NCBI GenBank assembly: GCA_004295245.1
Contig: REAR01000071.1
Coordinates: forward strand, 1 to 37,203
From: Sphingobacteriales bacterium
GTDB taxonomy: Bacteria > Bacteroidota > Bacteroidia > Chitinophagales > Chitinophagaceae
Direction: 5' to 3'
Length of the DNA: 37,203 nt
The number at the start of each line of letters is the position of its first letter. The first letter of the stretch is position 1. The notes below the pieces were generated by a model. That model was not told the DNA's origin, made no database searches, and saw nothing but the letters and a program-made list of their open reading frames with translations. Positions 1 to 7,112 of this stretch are shown in pieces. A program made the translations under genes and the position numbers.

Positions 1-2
1 CT

Positions 3-1337
3 ATGAACCAGGCTTTGCAAGAAGTAGTAGTGGTAGGTTATAGCTCTGCACGCAGAAGAGACCTTAGCGGCAGTATTAACATTGAAGATGACAGGGAAGT
101 AAAAACAACAGACTTTGCCCAGGTATTGCAAGGACGGGCTGCAGGGGTGGCCATAACCAACAATAATGGCAGGCCCGGCAGTGCTGCTAAAATAAAAATA
201 CGTGGCAGTAGTAGTGTAAATGGTAATGCAGCGCCTTTGTATGTGGTAGATGGAGCAATTACCAATACACTTCCTGCTTCTGATGATATTGACAATGTAG
301 AAGTACTGAAAGATTTAGCGGCCACCAGCTTATACGGCAGCCGCGCCGCCAACGGTGTGGTAATAGTAACTACCAAAGAACAGGCAGGCAATAACAATAG
401 CAACCTCAATAAAACACCCAAGGGCATCAGTGCGGTGGAGTGGAAGCCTGAGCGCAGTTATTTAAAGAAAATTGCAGCGGCCGATAAAGCCACCCGTTAC
501 CAGCAATACCTTAGCCTGCGCAAAGAATACCTGCTCACCCCTTCTTTTTATTTTGATATGGCTTCTTATTTTTTGCAAAACAATGACACCAGCACCGGCC
601 TGCAAATACTGGGCAACCTGGCCGAACTGGATGTAGAAAACCACGAGCTGTACCGGCAACTGGGTTATACACTAAGAGCCTGCAACCAGCACGAAGAAGC
701 TATTTATATTTTTAGAAAAGTACTGCAATGGCGGGCTATGGAGCCACAAAGCTTTCGTGATTATGGGCTAAGCCTTGCCGGTGGTGGTTATTACCAGCAG
801 GCATTAGATACGTTGTATGCCGCACTCACACACCCATACAGCAACAATGCCCTTAGCAATTACCTGGGTATAGAAGAAGTGATTGTTACAGAAATAAACC
901 AGTTGGTTAGTTTACATAAAGAGCAACTGGATATTACTAAAATAAACAGCCAACTGCTAAGCCCCATGCCGGTAGATGTGCGGGTGGTATTAAACTGGAA
1001 CACCAACGATACCGATATTGATTTATGGGTAACCGACCCCAACAATGAAAAATGTTACTACGCCCATAAGAACACAGCCGTGGGTGGCCGTATATCCGAT
1101 GATATGACGAATGGCTACGGCCCCGAACAATTTATAATAAAGCAGGCCATTAAAGGCACATATAAAATTGAAGTGAATTATTACGGAGAGCGGCAGGTAA
1201 AACTAACCGGCCCCGCCACCGTGCTGGCAGAAGTGTACCTGCATTATGCCAGTGGTAAAGAAGAACGCCGGCTGATAACATTGCAAATGAGTAAAGAAAA
1301 AAAGGCTGGTGTTTTTATAGGCAGTTTTGAATTTTAA
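3..1337 (+). CDS. TonB-plug / DUF2135 multidomain protein, 5' partial
   Basis: This is the C-terminal 444 residues of a larger protein whose start lies left of the window, so the first visible Met is probably internal. Residues 5-125 match the plug domain of SusC/RagA TonB-dependent transporters (EVVVVGYSS, LQGRAAGV, IRGSSSVNG, YVVDGA, LYGSRAANGVVIVTTK). No beta-barrel follows. Residues 150-300 are helical and TPR-like, and residues 310-444 resemble the YfaP/DUF2135 beta domain (VVLNWNTNDTDIDLWVTDP, then GTYKIEVNYYG). A plug detached from its barrel suggests a regulatory or protein-interaction use rather than transport. Related Bacteroidota proteins often carry VIT or von Willebrand domains upstream, but that part cannot be seen here. 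The gene converges on the Bat cluster. Domain calls are fairly sure; the function is unknown. Confidence 0.8.
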   Translation: MNQALQEVVVVGYSSARRRDLSGSINIEDDREVKTTDFAQVLQGRAAGVAITNNNGRPGSAAKIKIRGSSSVNGNAAPLYVVDGAITNTLPASDDIDNVEVLKDLAATSLYGSRAANGVVIVTTKEQAGNNNSNLNKTPKGISAVEWKPERSYLKKIAAADKATRYQQYLSLRKEYLLTPSFYFDMASYFLQNNDTSTGLQILGNLAELDVENHELYRQLGYTLRACNQHEEAIYIFRKVLQWRAMEPQSFRDYGLSLAGGGYYQQALDTLYAALTHPYSNNALSNYLGIEEVIVTEINQLVSLHKEQLDITKINSQLLSPMPVDVRVVLNWNTNDTDIDLWVTDPNNEKCYYAHKNTAVGGRISDDMTNGYGPEQFIIKQAIKGTYKIEVNYYGERQVKLTGPATVLAEVYLHYASGKEERRLITLQMSKEKKAGVFIGSFEF

Positions 1338-1352
1338 AATAAAAGGAATAGT

Positions 1353-1402
1353 GTTACCAGCATAGCTCCGCTATTAAGCATCGTTGCGTCGCACCCTTCA
1401 GC
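1353..1402 (+). repeat. Dispersed repeat copy R1, tail type B
   Basis: The head GTTACCAGC is followed by the exact core GTTGCGTCGCA (1383-1393) and the tail CCCTTCAGC. It faces copy R2 at 1711-1770 as an inverted pair around the two hairpins. Confidence 0.85.
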
Positions 1403-1477
1403 CATTGAAGGTTGGCGGAGCAATGGTGCTTAAATATTTTTTACAAAAAAGATTAGCCATTTACATAATTCGCTAAA

Positions 1478-1540
1478 CCAGCTTGCTGACGTTTGCCCCT
1501 ATCTGGTCTAAGTATGTACTCTTAACATTCAGCAAGCTGG
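1478..1540. repeat. Inverted repeat, 12-bp perfect arms
   Basis: CCAGCTTGCTGA at 1478-1489 is the exact reverse complement of TCAGCAAGCTGG at 1529-1540, with a 39-nt loop. The right arm overlaps the first bases of the larger hairpin at 1537, so the two structures cannot both form fully. Confidence 0.85.
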
Positions 1541-1654
1541 CGCAGGAATGAGGCAAGGGTTTTGTGCTTTAGCTTCCTGTGCCCAAATATAATTCTGCCA
1601 ACCTCGAAGGCACAGGAAGCCAGCACACATTGCTTCGCCTCATTCCTGCGCCAG
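1537..1654. repeat. Long imperfect hairpin, 18-bp and 12-bp perfect arms
   Basis: The outer arms CTGGCGCAGGAATGAGGC (1537-1554) and GCCTCATTCCTGCGCCAG (1637-1654) are perfectly complementary over 18 bp. Inside them GCTTCCTGTGCC (1572-1583) pairs perfectly with GGCACAGGAAGC (1609-1620). The stretch between is partly complementary, giving one hairpin of about 118 nt with a 25-nt loop. It could be a MITE-like element, a structured RNA or a strong bidirectional terminator. Confidence 0.9.
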
Positions 1655-1710
1655 ACTACCTTTTTATGGCCTTTGCATACTTGGACTATTAGGGGGGTTA
1701 AAGCTTCAAC

Positions 1711-1770
1711 CGTACAAGTGTGCGACGCAACAATGCCTCACCGGAGTTACCCCGGTTGGTTACCAAAAAA
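1711..1770 (-). repeat. Dispersed repeat copy R2, tail type A
   Basis: On the minus strand the head GGTAACCAACC leads to the exact core (1721-1731 on the + strand) and the tail CACTTGTACG. It is in inverted orientation to R1. Confidence 0.85.
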
Positions 1771-1780
1771 CAACTAGCAC

Positions 1781-1996
1781 TTACGGAAATGTTCTGAAGA
1801 GGGTGTGGCGTAATAGTATCTCCAGCAGCAAAAAGAAAAGGGCGGCTAAAGCAATGGGAAAAAATTTTTCGTTGTAGCGTTTTAAAGCAGTTACTTCTAC
1901 CCGGGTTTTTTCCAGCTTATCTATTTCACTATAAATATTTTTTAGTCCTTCGTTATCTTTTGCCCTGAAGTACTTGCCACCGGTGTTTCTCATCAA
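1781..1996 (-). pseudogene. BatA C-terminal fragment, out of frame
   Basis: This frame encodes the missing end of the BatA-like protein: the last strand and helix of the von Willebrand domain (NTGGKYFRA, then LKNIYSEIDKLEKT) and the C-terminal membrane helix (about residues 46-62). It overlaps the N-terminal part (1953-2765) in another frame. The coding is intact up to the join, so the break is recent or a sequence error. A purine-rich GGGAGAAAG lies about 10 nt before the ATG at 1993, so separate translation of this fragment cannot be excluded, but I think a broken gene is more likely. In relatives batB usually follows; here the cluster ends in the repeat region. Confidence 0.75.
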
Positions 1997-2765
1997 TATT
2001 TACTTTCTCCCGCTGCAGCACTACGCCGCCGCCAGGTGTTTGCACCGGCACGTTGGCCATGCCTTCTGTACCCACGCCAATGGTATACACTCTTACGCCG
2101 GTTGCTTTGGCCAGCTCCTTAGCCGTTAGTGGGGGTATTTGCCCGCCGTTATTTTCTCCATCGGTTAATAAAATAGCCACTTTGCTTTTAGATTGTGAGG
2201 CCCGTAACCGGTCTACACTGGTAGCAAGGCCAGAACCGATGGCCGTACCATCTTCCAGCAAACCACTTTGTATATTGTATATCTGAGAACGCAGCACATT
2301 CTGATCGGTAGTAAGCGGACAAAGGGTAAAACTTTCTCCGGAAAAAATAACCACACCAATACGATCTGTGGGGCGGCCGGCTGCAAAGTTTGCGGCTACA
2401 TCTTTGGCCGCTTCTAATCGGTTGGGTGTAAAATCCTGCGCCAGCATACTGCCGCTAACATCAATACATAAAATTATGTCTATACCTTCTCCGCTCACCA
2501 ATTCTTCATCGTTACGGGTTTGTGGCCTTGCCAAAGCTATAATAATGCAGCTGATAGCCAGCATTCTTAAAGCCGTTAAAAGCCAGCGCAGGCTGCTCTT
2601 CCACGATCGGATATTTTTTATACCCGCAATAGAAGAAACCGTAATGCTGGCCTTTTGCTTTTTGCCACCTGTAAATTGCCACCACAGTAATATTGGCACC
2701 AATGCAAACAATGCAAAGAACCATGGTTGCGCAAAGCTGATATGTTGAAAGTATTCTGTTATCAC
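1953..2765 (-). CDS. batA: BatA-like von Willebrand factor A protein, frameshifted
   Basis: This is the N-terminal 270 residues of a membrane-anchored VWA protein of the Bacteroides aerotolerance (Bat) type. It has membrane helices at about 14-30 and 60-78. The metal-site motif DVSGS is at 102-106, with Thr174 and the D of LTDGEN at 202, so the MIDAS is complete. The frame ends in HRWQVLQGKR instead of the expected family continuation. That continuation appears in another frame at 1781-1996. From the usual family spacing after NIDE I estimate a deletion of about 23 nt near 1990. It is the last gene of the moxR-DUF58-BatD-like-batA cluster, 6 nt after its neighbour. The cluster is thought to act in envelope stress or complex assembly. 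Family certain; functional state doubtful. Confidence 0.8.
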   Translation of the reverse strand: MITEYFQHISFAQPWFFALFALVPILLWWQFTGGKKQKASITVSSIAGIKNIRSWKSSLRWLLTALRMLAISCIIIALARPQTRNDEELVSGEGIDIILCIDVSGSMLAQDFTPNRLEAAKDVAANFAAGRPTDRIGVVIFSGESFTLCPLTTDQNVLRSQIYNIQSGLLEDGTAIGSGLATSVDRLRASQSKSKVAILLTDGENNGGQIPPLTAKELAKATGVRVYTIGVGTEGMANVPVQTPGGGVVLQREKVNIDEKHRWQVLQGKR

Positions 2766-2771
2766 AAAAGT

Positions 2772-3668
2772 TTAATGTATCAGTTTATCTAATTGCTGAA
2801 TGGTGTTTGTTACTTGTTGCCATGCGTTTTCATTTTCTGTTGCATCTGGTACAAAACGGGCAAACTTCACCGCATCGTTCAGGCGCAGTGTTTGTGCCAA
2901 TACAATCAAATCATCTTGCGGCATTTTATAAGTTTGCACCTGCAGCAATAGTTCGCCACTGGTTTTTTCTGCTGTAGCTATACCGGTTTTACGGTAAATA
3001 TAATTTCGCAACACATCATTTAACCGTATATGAAATTGTTTTACAGATAGCTGCACCTGTTCTTCTTTTAGCTGGGCCAGCATTTGCAAGGCTTGTTGCA
3101 GCGGGGGGTGCATTGCTTTGCTTGCTGGGGCAGCTGGTTGTTGTTTACGCCTGCGCCACCATATATACAAAAATATAAGTAAGGCCAGCAGCCCGGCTGC
3201 ACCTGTTATCCATAATAAATAATCTGTAGCAGTTGCCTCGATGGTAATAATGTCTTTTATATCATGATAGTCCTGGTTGGCATCCATATTTGTAAAAGCA
3301 ACCGATATGGGCAAAGAATCTGTAAGATAATTTTTATTACCGCTGGTAATTACCAATGCTGGTATGGCCCACCTGCCAGAATCGAAACTGGTGATGATAA
3401 GTTGTTGTTTATAGATTGTGGTGGCACCGTTGTTGGTGGTATCAATTTTTCCTTTATCAATATATTCAAAGTGGGGCAATGAGTCTGTATCAAACCACTG
3501 AAAAGCAACGGCACCCTCTACAACAGCTTCTAATTGCAGATTTATGGGCTCTCCTATTAAAATTTTATTACGGTCTGCCGCCGCTTTTACCCGTATGGTT
3601 TGTGCTTGCAGGCAAAGATTGCTTAGCAATAACATCAGTAAAAAAAAATATGTGCGTTGTTCCTTCAT
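2772..3668 (-). CDS. BatD-like membrane protein of the Bat cluster
   Basis: A 298-residue protein with a signal peptide (hydrophobic stretch ending LQAQ at about 20-23), an extracytoplasmic beta-rich part (about 24-148) and one membrane helix at about 150-172 followed by the basic stop-transfer WWRRRKQQ. The remainder is a cytoplasmic helical domain of about 125 residues. I start at the ATG at 3668 because it puts the signal peptide at the N-terminus; a longer frame from 3701 would overlap the DUF58 gene and add a charged leader. The architecture and place between DUF58 and batA resemble BatD or DUF4381-type proteins. BatD itself is usually longer, so this is a short or diverged form. The exact role is unknown. 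Confidence 0.75.
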   Translation of the reverse strand: MKEQRTYFFLLMLLLSNLCLQAQTIRVKAAADRNKILIGEPINLQLEAVVEGAVAFQWFDTDSLPHFEYIDKGKIDTTNNGATTIYKQQLIITSFDSGRWAIPALVITSGNKNYLTDSLPISVAFTNMDANQDYHDIKDIITIEATATDYLLWITGAAGLLALLIFLYIWWRRRKQQPAAPASKAMHPPLQQALQMLAQLKEEQVQLSVKQFHIRLNDVLRNYIYRKTGIATAEKTSGELLLQVQTYKMPQDDLIVLAQTLRLNDAVKFARFVPDATENENAWQQVTNTIQQLDKLIH

Positions 3669-3687
3669 TGTTACTACGGTTCTTCTG

Positions 3688-4557
3688 TCAGGCCCTTCCA
3701 ATAAAAAATTTCTGGAGCACTTTTACATAATCTTCATCGGTGCGTACGTGCAATAAATCACAGCCGCTTTTTAAAAAGGCACTTTTACACCAGTCGGTAT
3801 GCTTAAAAAAATGTTCTTCGTATTGTTTGCGCACCCAATAATCGCTGCTGTCAATAATATGTTGTTCTCCGGTTTCTGCATCGTTTACCTGTAGCAGGCC
3901 GGCATCGGGCAACTGCATTTCCATAGGGTCGTACACTTTAATACCAATGATATCATGCTTGCGGCCTACTACTTTTAATGCATCTTCAAACCGGTGGTCC
4001 ATAAAATCGCTTAGCACAAAAGCAATACTGCGTTGGCGGGTGGTGCCATTAAAACGCCGCAGGGCTTCTGCTATTTGTGTGCCTTTGCTTTTAGGTTCGG
4101 CAGTTAATAGCTCTCGTACTATATACAACGCATGTTGTTTGCCTTTTTTGGGTGGTATGAATAACTCAATTTTATCGCTAAAGAAAATAACGCCTACTTT
4201 ATCGTTATTGCTAATAGCAGAAAAGGTAAGCACGGCGGCTATTTCTGTTACCAGATCTTTCTTGGTGGCATTTACGGTGCCAAATAATGAGCTGGCACTG
4301 ATGTCTATCATAAGCATTACGGTTAACTCTCTTTCTTCTTCAAACAGTTTGGTAAATGGGTGGGAGAAGCGGGCACTTACGTTCCAGTCTATAAACCGAA
4401 TGTCATCACCAGCATAATATTCTCTTACTTCTCTAAAGCTCATACCCCTGCCTTTGAAGGCAGAATGATACTCTCCGGTAAAAAGGTGCTGGGTAATTTT
4501 CTTACTTTTTATTTCCAGCTCTCTTACTTTTTTTAATATTTCGGTAGTGGTGAGCAA
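3688..4557 (-). CDS. DUF58 domain protein (von Willebrand-like)
   Basis: A 289-residue DUF58 protein. The family signature (SFREVREYYAGDDIRFIDWN) spans about residues 40-59. A VWA-like fold follows, with LMIDISAS at about 87-94 in the metal-site position. There are no membrane helices, so it is probably cytoplasmic or peripheral. DUF58 proteins are regularly encoded next to MoxR ATPases and are thought to be partners or substrates of that chaperone-like ATPase. Here moxR lies upstream, 102 nt away, with a dispersed repeat in the gap. The BatD-like gene begins 19 nt downstream. Family certain; biochemical role inferred from context. Confidence 0.9.
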   Translation of the reverse strand: MLTTTEILKKVRELEIKSKKITQHLFTGEYHSAFKGRGMSFREVREYYAGDDIRFIDWNVSARFSHPFTKLFEEERELTVMLMIDISASSLFGTVNATKKDLVTEIAAVLTFSAISNNDKVGVIFFSDKIELFIPPKKGKQHALYIVRELLTAEPKSKGTQIAEALRRFNGTTRQRSIAFVLSDFMDHRFEDALKVVGRKHDIIGIKVYDPMEMQLPDAGLLQVNDAETGEQHIIDSSDYWVRKQYEEHFFKHTDWCKSAFLKSGCDLLHVRTDEDYVKVLQKFFIGRA

Positions 4558-4589
4558 ACAGGTGTATTTAATTTTATTAGTTGCTATTT

Positions 4590-4650
4590 GTACAACAGTT
4601 GAAGTGATTGCGACGCAACGATGATGCCATGAAAAACCATTGCTGGTATT
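4590..4650 (-). repeat. Dispersed repeat copy R3, tail type C
   Basis: On the minus strand the head ACCAGCAATGG leads to the exact core and the tail AATCACTTCAAC. It sits between moxR and the DUF58 gene, inside an otherwise compact gene cluster. Confidence 0.75.
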
Positions 4651-4659
4651 ATGCTTTAT

Positions 4660-5661
4660 TTACGGCACATTGATGGTACGCAAAATTTCGTCTATAATAT
4701 TTTCAACGTTTACATTTTCTGCTTCGGCCTCGTAGGTTAGCCCAATGCGGTGGCGCAATACATCTTTTGAAATGGTGCGCACATCTTCGGGTATTACATA
4801 ACCACGTTTGTTTAAAAAGGCGTTTGCTTTGGCCGCCAGGGCCAGGTTAATACTGGCACGGGGAGAGCCGCCATACGCAATCAATGGTTTTAATTTTTGT
4901 AAACCATACTGCTCTGGAAAGCGGGTGGCAAAAACAATATCTAATATATAGGCTTCTACTTTTTCATCCATATAGATGCTGCGGCTTAACTCTTTTGCCT
5001 GTAGTATTTCCTGTACCGAAACTACTTGTTTAATGGCATCTGCTTTTATGCCTTGCACGTTTTGCCGAATGATTAATTGCTCTTCTGTTTTTGAAGGGTA
5101 GCCCACTATTACTTTCATTATAAAACGGTCTACCTGTGCTTCTGGCAAAGCATACGTGCCTTCTTGCTCTAATGGGTTTTGTGTGGCCAATACTAAAAAA
5201 GGTTCATCCAGTTTAAAAGTGGTATCGCCAATAGTTACCTGCCGCTCTTGCATAGCTTCTAGCAAGGCGCTCTGCACTTTGGCGGGAGCCCGGTTAATTT
5301 CATCGGCCAAAATAAAGTTGGCAAAAATGGGCCCTTTGCGTACCATAAATTCATTTTTCTGCTGGTTGTAAATCATGGTACCAATTACATCGGCCGGCAA
5401 TAAATCTGGCGTAAACTGTATACGGCTAAAGTTGGCATGTATAGCCTGCGCAAGAGATTTTATGGTTAATGTTTTGGCCAACCCCGGCACCCCTTCTAAC
5501 AGCACATGGCCGTTACTTAAAAGGCCAATTAGTAAACGGTCCAGCATGTATTGCTGGCCTACAATTACCCTTCCTACTTCTTCACGCAGGCGGTCTATAA
5601 AAGCGCCATGGTATTGAATTTTTTCATTTAATTGTCTGATGTCTTCTGCGGTTTGGAGCAT
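4660..5661 (-). CDS. MoxR-family AAA+ ATPase
   Basis: A 333-residue AAA+ ATPase of the MoxR family, full length. Walker A is GVPGLAKT at 57-64, Walker B is ILADE at 117-121 with the family motif INRAPAKVQSALLEAMQER, and sensor 1 is ATQNP at 159-163. The C-terminal lid carries GGSPRASINL. MoxR proteins act as chaperone-like ATPases that help mature or insert partner proteins, often the VWA/DUF58 proteins encoded beside them, as here. It is the first gene of the Bat cluster and is divergent from the lipoprotein at 5912. The 250-nt gap between them should hold both promoters; I could not pick a convincing -7 box for either. Confidence 0.95.
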   Translation of the reverse strand: MLQTAEDIRQLNEKIQYHGAFIDRLREEVGRVIVGQQYMLDRLLIGLLSNGHVLLEGVPGLAKTLTIKSLAQAIHANFSRIQFTPDLLPADVIGTMIYNQQKNEFMVRKGPIFANFILADEINRAPAKVQSALLEAMQERQVTIGDTTFKLDEPFLVLATQNPLEQEGTYALPEAQVDRFIMKVIVGYPSKTEEQLIIRQNVQGIKADAIKQVVSVQEILQAKELSRSIYMDEKVEAYILDIVFATRFPEQYGLQKLKPLIAYGGSPRASINLALAAKANAFLNKRGYVIPEDVRTISKDVLRHRIGLTYEAEAENVNVENIIDEILRTINVP

Positions 5662-5911
5662 ACAAAAAAGTTTAAAAAAGTTCAGGCATTATAATTGGTA
5701 TTAGTAACTAAGCAATCTGTTTTTTTTAAACTAGTTATTGCCCTGTAACAGCATACCCTAAACTGCCTGCGGGTAAAAATACGAACAACCTGCTTGCAAT
5801 TCTTTTGCCAATATGACCATTTATAAAAGTTTTCACGCTTTAATACCAGGGTGGTGGCACAATAAAACAAAGAAAAAAACAGTTTATACCACGTACAAAA
5901 AATCAAAACAC

Positions 5912-6364
5912 ATGAAAAACACAACACTTATCCTTTCTGCGTTTATCATGCTGGCTTTGGCCACTGCTTCTTGCAAAAAAAGCAGTACACCGGGCAAATC
6001 TGCAGCAGAATTGCTCACACAAAAAGTATGGCTCTACCAAACATCGGGTATAGATGCTGATAGAAACGGTACTATTGATACCGCAGACGACACAGATGAT
6101 TGCGAAAAAGACAACAGTTTTACTTTTAATACCAACGGCACCGGCGTTATGGACGAAGGTGCTACCAAATGCGATAGCGCTGACCCGCAAACAGAAAATT
6201 TTAATTGGGTTTTAACCAACAATACACAATTAACATTAACTGGTGGCACTAACACCACCATGAGTGGTACGGTGCAAACACTTTCAGAAACCGCATTAAC
6301 TGTTTATCAGGATGTAAGTTTTGGCGGCGCCAGCTTCAGAGTCATCATTCAATTCAAGCATTAA
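5912..6364 (+). CDS. Small lipoprotein, lipocalin-like
   Basis: A 150-residue predicted lipoprotein. The chosen ATG at 5912 gives a normal type II signal peptide ending in a lipobox (ATASC, Cys at about 20) followed by KKSS. An upstream in-frame ATG at 5813 would add a highly charged leader and is unlikely. The mature part is rich in Thr, Asn and Asp (DADRNGTIDTADDTDDCEKD), with alternating strands resembling small Bacteroidota lipocalin-like lipoproteins. Two further Cys residues may form a disulphide. It is probably anchored in the outer membrane. The ligand is unknown. A terminator follows at 6390. Confidence 0.75.
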   Translation: MKNTTLILSAFIMLALATASCKKSSTPGKSAAELLTQKVWLYQTSGIDADRNGTIDTADDTDDCEKDNSFTFNTNGTGVMDEGATKCDSADPQTENFNWVLTNNTQLTLTGGTNTTMSGTVQTLSETALTVYQDVSFGGASFRVIIQFKH

Positions 6365-6389
6365 AATTTAGATTTCATAAACAACCAAT

Positions 6390-6423
6390 AAGCCGCCCTT
6401 ATTCTTAGGGGTGGCTTTTTTTG
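6390..6423 (+). terminator. Rho-independent terminator of the lipoprotein gene
   Basis: AAGCCGCCC pairs with GGGTGGCTT (one G-T pair) around a short loop and is followed by a T run. The T run leads directly into the head of repeat R4. Confidence 0.8.
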
Positions 6424-6474
6424 TTACCAGCTGCAGCACTTTATGCAGCTTTGGTTGCCACGCTCGTTTCAACA
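6423..6474 (+). repeat. Dispersed repeat copy R4, tail type D
   Basis: The head GTTACCAGCTGCAG is followed by a changed core GTTGCCACGCTCG and the tail TTTCAAC. The same tail occurs at 26852-26905 and, diverged, at 28421-28471. Confidence 0.75.
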
Positions 6475-6642
6475 GCAGTATTTCATAGCAGCAATCATAG
6501 GTCCGTATTTTCTGCAAAAGCAGTACCCTCTTACGCGTATTTTTTAACGCAAACTTTAAGTTGGCATATTTTTAGTTACACTATAAACGTATCTATCCGC
6601 CCCCTCTGAACACTGTTTACCAAAAAACTAAATGGAAAACTC

Positions 6643-7029
6643 ATGAAAACCTATCAGGGGCTCATATTATTTGTGCTTACATTTTTTCTCAGTTCTTTTA
6701 CCACTACCTTAGAAATGGATGATGTGGTAACAGCCTTAAAAACAGGTAATGCCAACCAACTTTCCCGCTACTTTGATAACCGGGTAGACTTAACCCTACC
6801 CGATAAATCTGATAACTATAGCCGCACACAGGCCGAAATGATTTTGAAAGATTTTTTCAATAGCAACAATGTTAAAAACTTTGAACTGAAGCATAAAGGC
6901 GAAAACAACGGCTCTAAATTCTGCATTGGTATATTACATACAAAAAACGGTAATTATCGCACCAAGCTGTTTATGAAACTAAAAGATAATAAACAAGTAT
7001 TGCAAGAAATAGCTTTTCAATCTGAATAA
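6643..7029 (+). CDS. DUF4783 family exported protein
   Basis: A 128-residue protein with an N-terminal signal sequence (hydrophobic residues 7-22). The small domain resembles DUF4783, an NTF2-like fold common in Bacteroidota (DDVVTALKTGNANQLSRYFD, then AEMILKDFFNSN and LKHKGENNGSKFCIGIL). No catalytic residues are known for the family. It is encoded just before nadC, a pairing that I believe is frequent in this phylum, but a strong terminator at 7042 separates the two transcripts. Its role is unknown; it may bind a small ligand or partner in the periplasm. Confidence 0.8.
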   Translation: MKTYQGLILFVLTFFLSSFTTTLEMDDVVTALKTGNANQLSRYFDNRVDLTLPDKSDNYSRTQAEMILKDFFNSNNVKNFELKHKGENNGSKFCIGILHTKNGNYRTKLFMKLKDNKQVLQEIAFQSE

Positions 7030-7041
7030 CCACTACATACA

Positions 7042-7074
7042 CAAAAAAGGCCTGCAGTTTGCAGGCTTTTTTTA
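7042..7074 (+). terminator. Rho-independent terminator of the DUF4783 gene
   Basis: Perfect stem GCCTGCA / TGCAGGC with a GTT loop, flanked by an A run and a T run. Confidence 0.9.
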
Positions 7075-7100
7075 TGCCCCTGCTACTTGGCAGTTTTATG

Positions 7101-7108
7101 TAGTTTTG
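7101..7108 (+). promoter_or_regulatory. Bacteroidota -7 box before nadC
   Basis: TAGTTTTG matches TAnnTTTG and ends only 4 nt before the nadC ATG. A transcript from it would have almost no leader. No clear -33 TTG lies at the usual distance, so confidence is moderate. Confidence 0.5.
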
Positions 7109-7112
7109 TTGC

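Larger units (their letters stand above)
1338..1780. other. Gene-free convergent region with hairpins and paired repeats
   Basis: These 443 bases separate the convergent ends of the TonB-plug gene and batA. No credible gene is present; the one open frame (1562-1777) runs through repeats. From left to right the region holds a dispersed repeat in + orientation (1353-1402), a 12-bp-arm hairpin (1478-1540), a larger hairpin (1537-1654) and a dispersed repeat in - orientation (1711-1770). Most of the region is therefore inverted-repeat DNA. Confidence 0.8.

Noticed and set aside
1478-1654. Integron attC site
   Set aside because: The arms lack the GTTRRRY core ends, and no integrase is in the window.
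1562-1777. Open frame of 71 codons in the gap after the TonB-plug gene
   Set aside because: It runs through both arms of a hairpin and a dispersed repeat, and the protein has no credible features.
1953-1996. Programmed frameshift in batA
   Set aside because: No slippery heptamer is visible at the overlap, and family spacing points to missing bases rather than a slip.
6421-6609. Open frame of 62 codons before the DUF4783 gene
   Set aside because: It starts in the T run of a terminator and consists largely of repeat R4.
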